A DNA stretch of 64,000 nt from Paenibacillus alginolyticus DSM 5050 = NBRC 15375 (GTDB taxonomy: Bacteria > Bacillota > Bacilli > Paenibacillales > NBRC-103111), in NCBI RefSeq assembly GCF_000422905.1, contig NZ_AUGY01000043.1:1-64000 (forward strand), in the 5' to 3' direction. The translations under genes were made by a program, and so were the position numbers. This document shows, in pieces, positions 63,226 to 64,000 of this stretch (the stretch's first letter is position 1; every line of letters begins with the position of its first letter). The notes under the pieces are model-generated. The model worked only from the letters and a program-made list of their open reading frames with translations. It ran no database searches and was not told where the DNA came from.

Positions 63226-64000
63226 ATGTCTGTGAATCAAAATGCGTACGATGACAGTCAGATTCAGGTTCTGGAAGGTTTAGAGGCCGTTCGCAAAAGA
63301 CCGGGTATGTATATTGGTTCAACCAGTGCCCGTGGACTTCATCATCTCGTATGGGAAGTTGTAGATAATAGTATCGATGAGGCTTTGGCCGGATTTTGTA
63401 CGAAAATTGATGTAATCGTTCATAAAGATAATAGCGTTACTGTTATTGATAACGGGCGCGGAATTCCTGTCGGTGAAAATGCAAAACTGAAAAGACCAAC
63501 ACTCGAGGTTGTACTTACCGTACTCCACGCAGGTGGTAAATTCGGTGGCGAGGATTCCGGTTACAAAGTATCCGGTGGTCTGCACGGTGTAGGTATTTCC
63601 GTGGTTAATGCGCTGTCTGAGCACTTAACTGTGCAAGTAAAGAATAAAGGCCAAATTCATCAACAAGAATACCGCCGCGGAACGCCGCAATATGATGTGA
63701 AAGTCGTAGGTGAAACCGAAGAAACGGGCACCAAGGTTACCTTTCACCCGGATCCGGAGATTTTTAAAGAAACGACAGAATATGATTTCGATACGCTGCA
63801 ATCCAGAATTCGAGAGCTCGCTTTCTTGAATAAAGGCATCGAAATTAACTTGATTGATGAGCGTACGGATACGGTAGCAACACATATGTATGAAGGCGGT
63901 ATTGTGTCCTTTGTGCAGCATTTGAATCGTAACCGTGAAGTCGTCAATGAAGTCCCGATCTATGTAGAAGGTGCTAAGGATAACATTTCGATCGAGATTG
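63226..64000 (+). CDS. gyrB: DNA gyrase subunit B, N-terminal part (continues beyond window)
   Basis: The first 258 codons of gyrase B from ATG at 63226 (AGGTGAAG upstream). The start [20 protein letters not shown], the ATP-binding [31 protein letters not shown], and the GHKL loop [12 protein letters not shown] and GLHGVG are visible. The gene leaves the window at 64000 in frame. Confidence 0.97.
   Translation, partial: MSVNQNAYDDSQIQVLEGLEAVRKRPGMYIGSTSARGLHHLVWEVVDNSIDEALAGFCTKIDVIVHKDNSVTVIDNGRGIPVGENAKLKRPTLEVVLTVLHAGGKFGGEDSGYKVSGGLHGVGISVVNALSEHLTVQVKNKGQIHQQEYRRGTPQYDVKVVGETEETGTKVTFHPDPEIFKETTEYDFDTLQSRIRELAFLNKGIEINLIDERTDTVATHMYEGGIVSFVQHLNRNREVVNEVPIYVEGAKDNISIEI

Noticed and set aside
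63319-63947. Minus-strand frames in the last 700 bases
   Set aside because: They are antisense to the start of gyrB, whose plus-strand frame is open to the window edge and carries all N-terminal gyrase motifs.

Overview
The window is a chromosomal segment around the replication origin of a low-to-mid GC Gram-positive bacterium of the order Bacillales, most likely Paenibacillus or a close relative. The right part carries the canonical Firmicute origin order on the minus strand (rpmH-rnpA-yidC-jag-mnmE-mnmG-rsmG-noc-soj-spo0J) and on the plus strand (dnaA-dnaN-yaaA-recF-remB-gyrB). WalRKHIJ, YyxA/HtrA, GdpP, YyaC and CxxH/CxxC proteins are Bacillales hallmarks. The genus call is inference from gene content and style, not from a marker alignment.

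Region 1 (1-9.1 kb, accessory): the N-terminus of an ISL3-type transposase, an XRE/cupin regulator, and a minus-strand ribosomally synthesised peptide cluster of the TOMM type (thiazole/oxazole-modified microcin, heterocycloanthracin/sonorensin-like). The cluster has a precursor with 16 cysteines, 13 of them at strict three-residue spacing, then a maturation protein, a YcaO cyclodehydratase and a two-domain SagB dehydrogenase. No transporter or immunity gene is visible. Next to it a KAS III-like gene has been fused by a deletion to the 3' part of a sensor kinase gene, followed by an intact NarL-type response regulator.

Region 2 (9.2-19.8 kb, accessory): a hypothetical protein, an SDR dehydrogenase, a ribulose-monophosphate formaldehyde-fixation operon (hxlA-hxlB), about 1.1 kb of decayed small genes, and a flavoenzyme island (ArsR-type regulator, three luciferase-like monooxygenases, an Old Yellow Enzyme-type reductase, an SDR). 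A decayed GGDEF fragment closes it.

Region 3 (19.8-41.1 kb, core): rlmH, CxxH/CxxC protein, HtrA protease, the WalRKHIJ cell-wall stress operon, an M23 peptidase, purA with a long structured leader, dnaB, rplI, gdpP, yybS, and rpsR-ssb-rpsF. The 0.9-kb gap between dnaB and rplI holds inverted and tandem repeats.

Region 4 (41.1-45.1 kb, insertion): an IS200/IS605 relic with a truncated TnpA and an intact TnpB, a Tat-exported beta-helix protein whose 5' region abuts the element, a lipoprotein, and tRNA-Ser(CGA). Region 5 (45.1-64 kb, core): DUF951, MscS, DUF3343, YyaC, DUF4446, a cysteine desulfurase-like protein, spo0J-soj, noc, rsmG, mnmG, mnmE, jag, yidC, rnpA, rpmH, the bipartite oriC, dnaA, dnaN, yaaA, recF, remB and the start of gyrB. 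Two parS sites lie in this part. A short hairpin-plus-TTTATCC leader element recurs upstream of walR, noc and the desulfurase gene and is not explained by the annotated genes.
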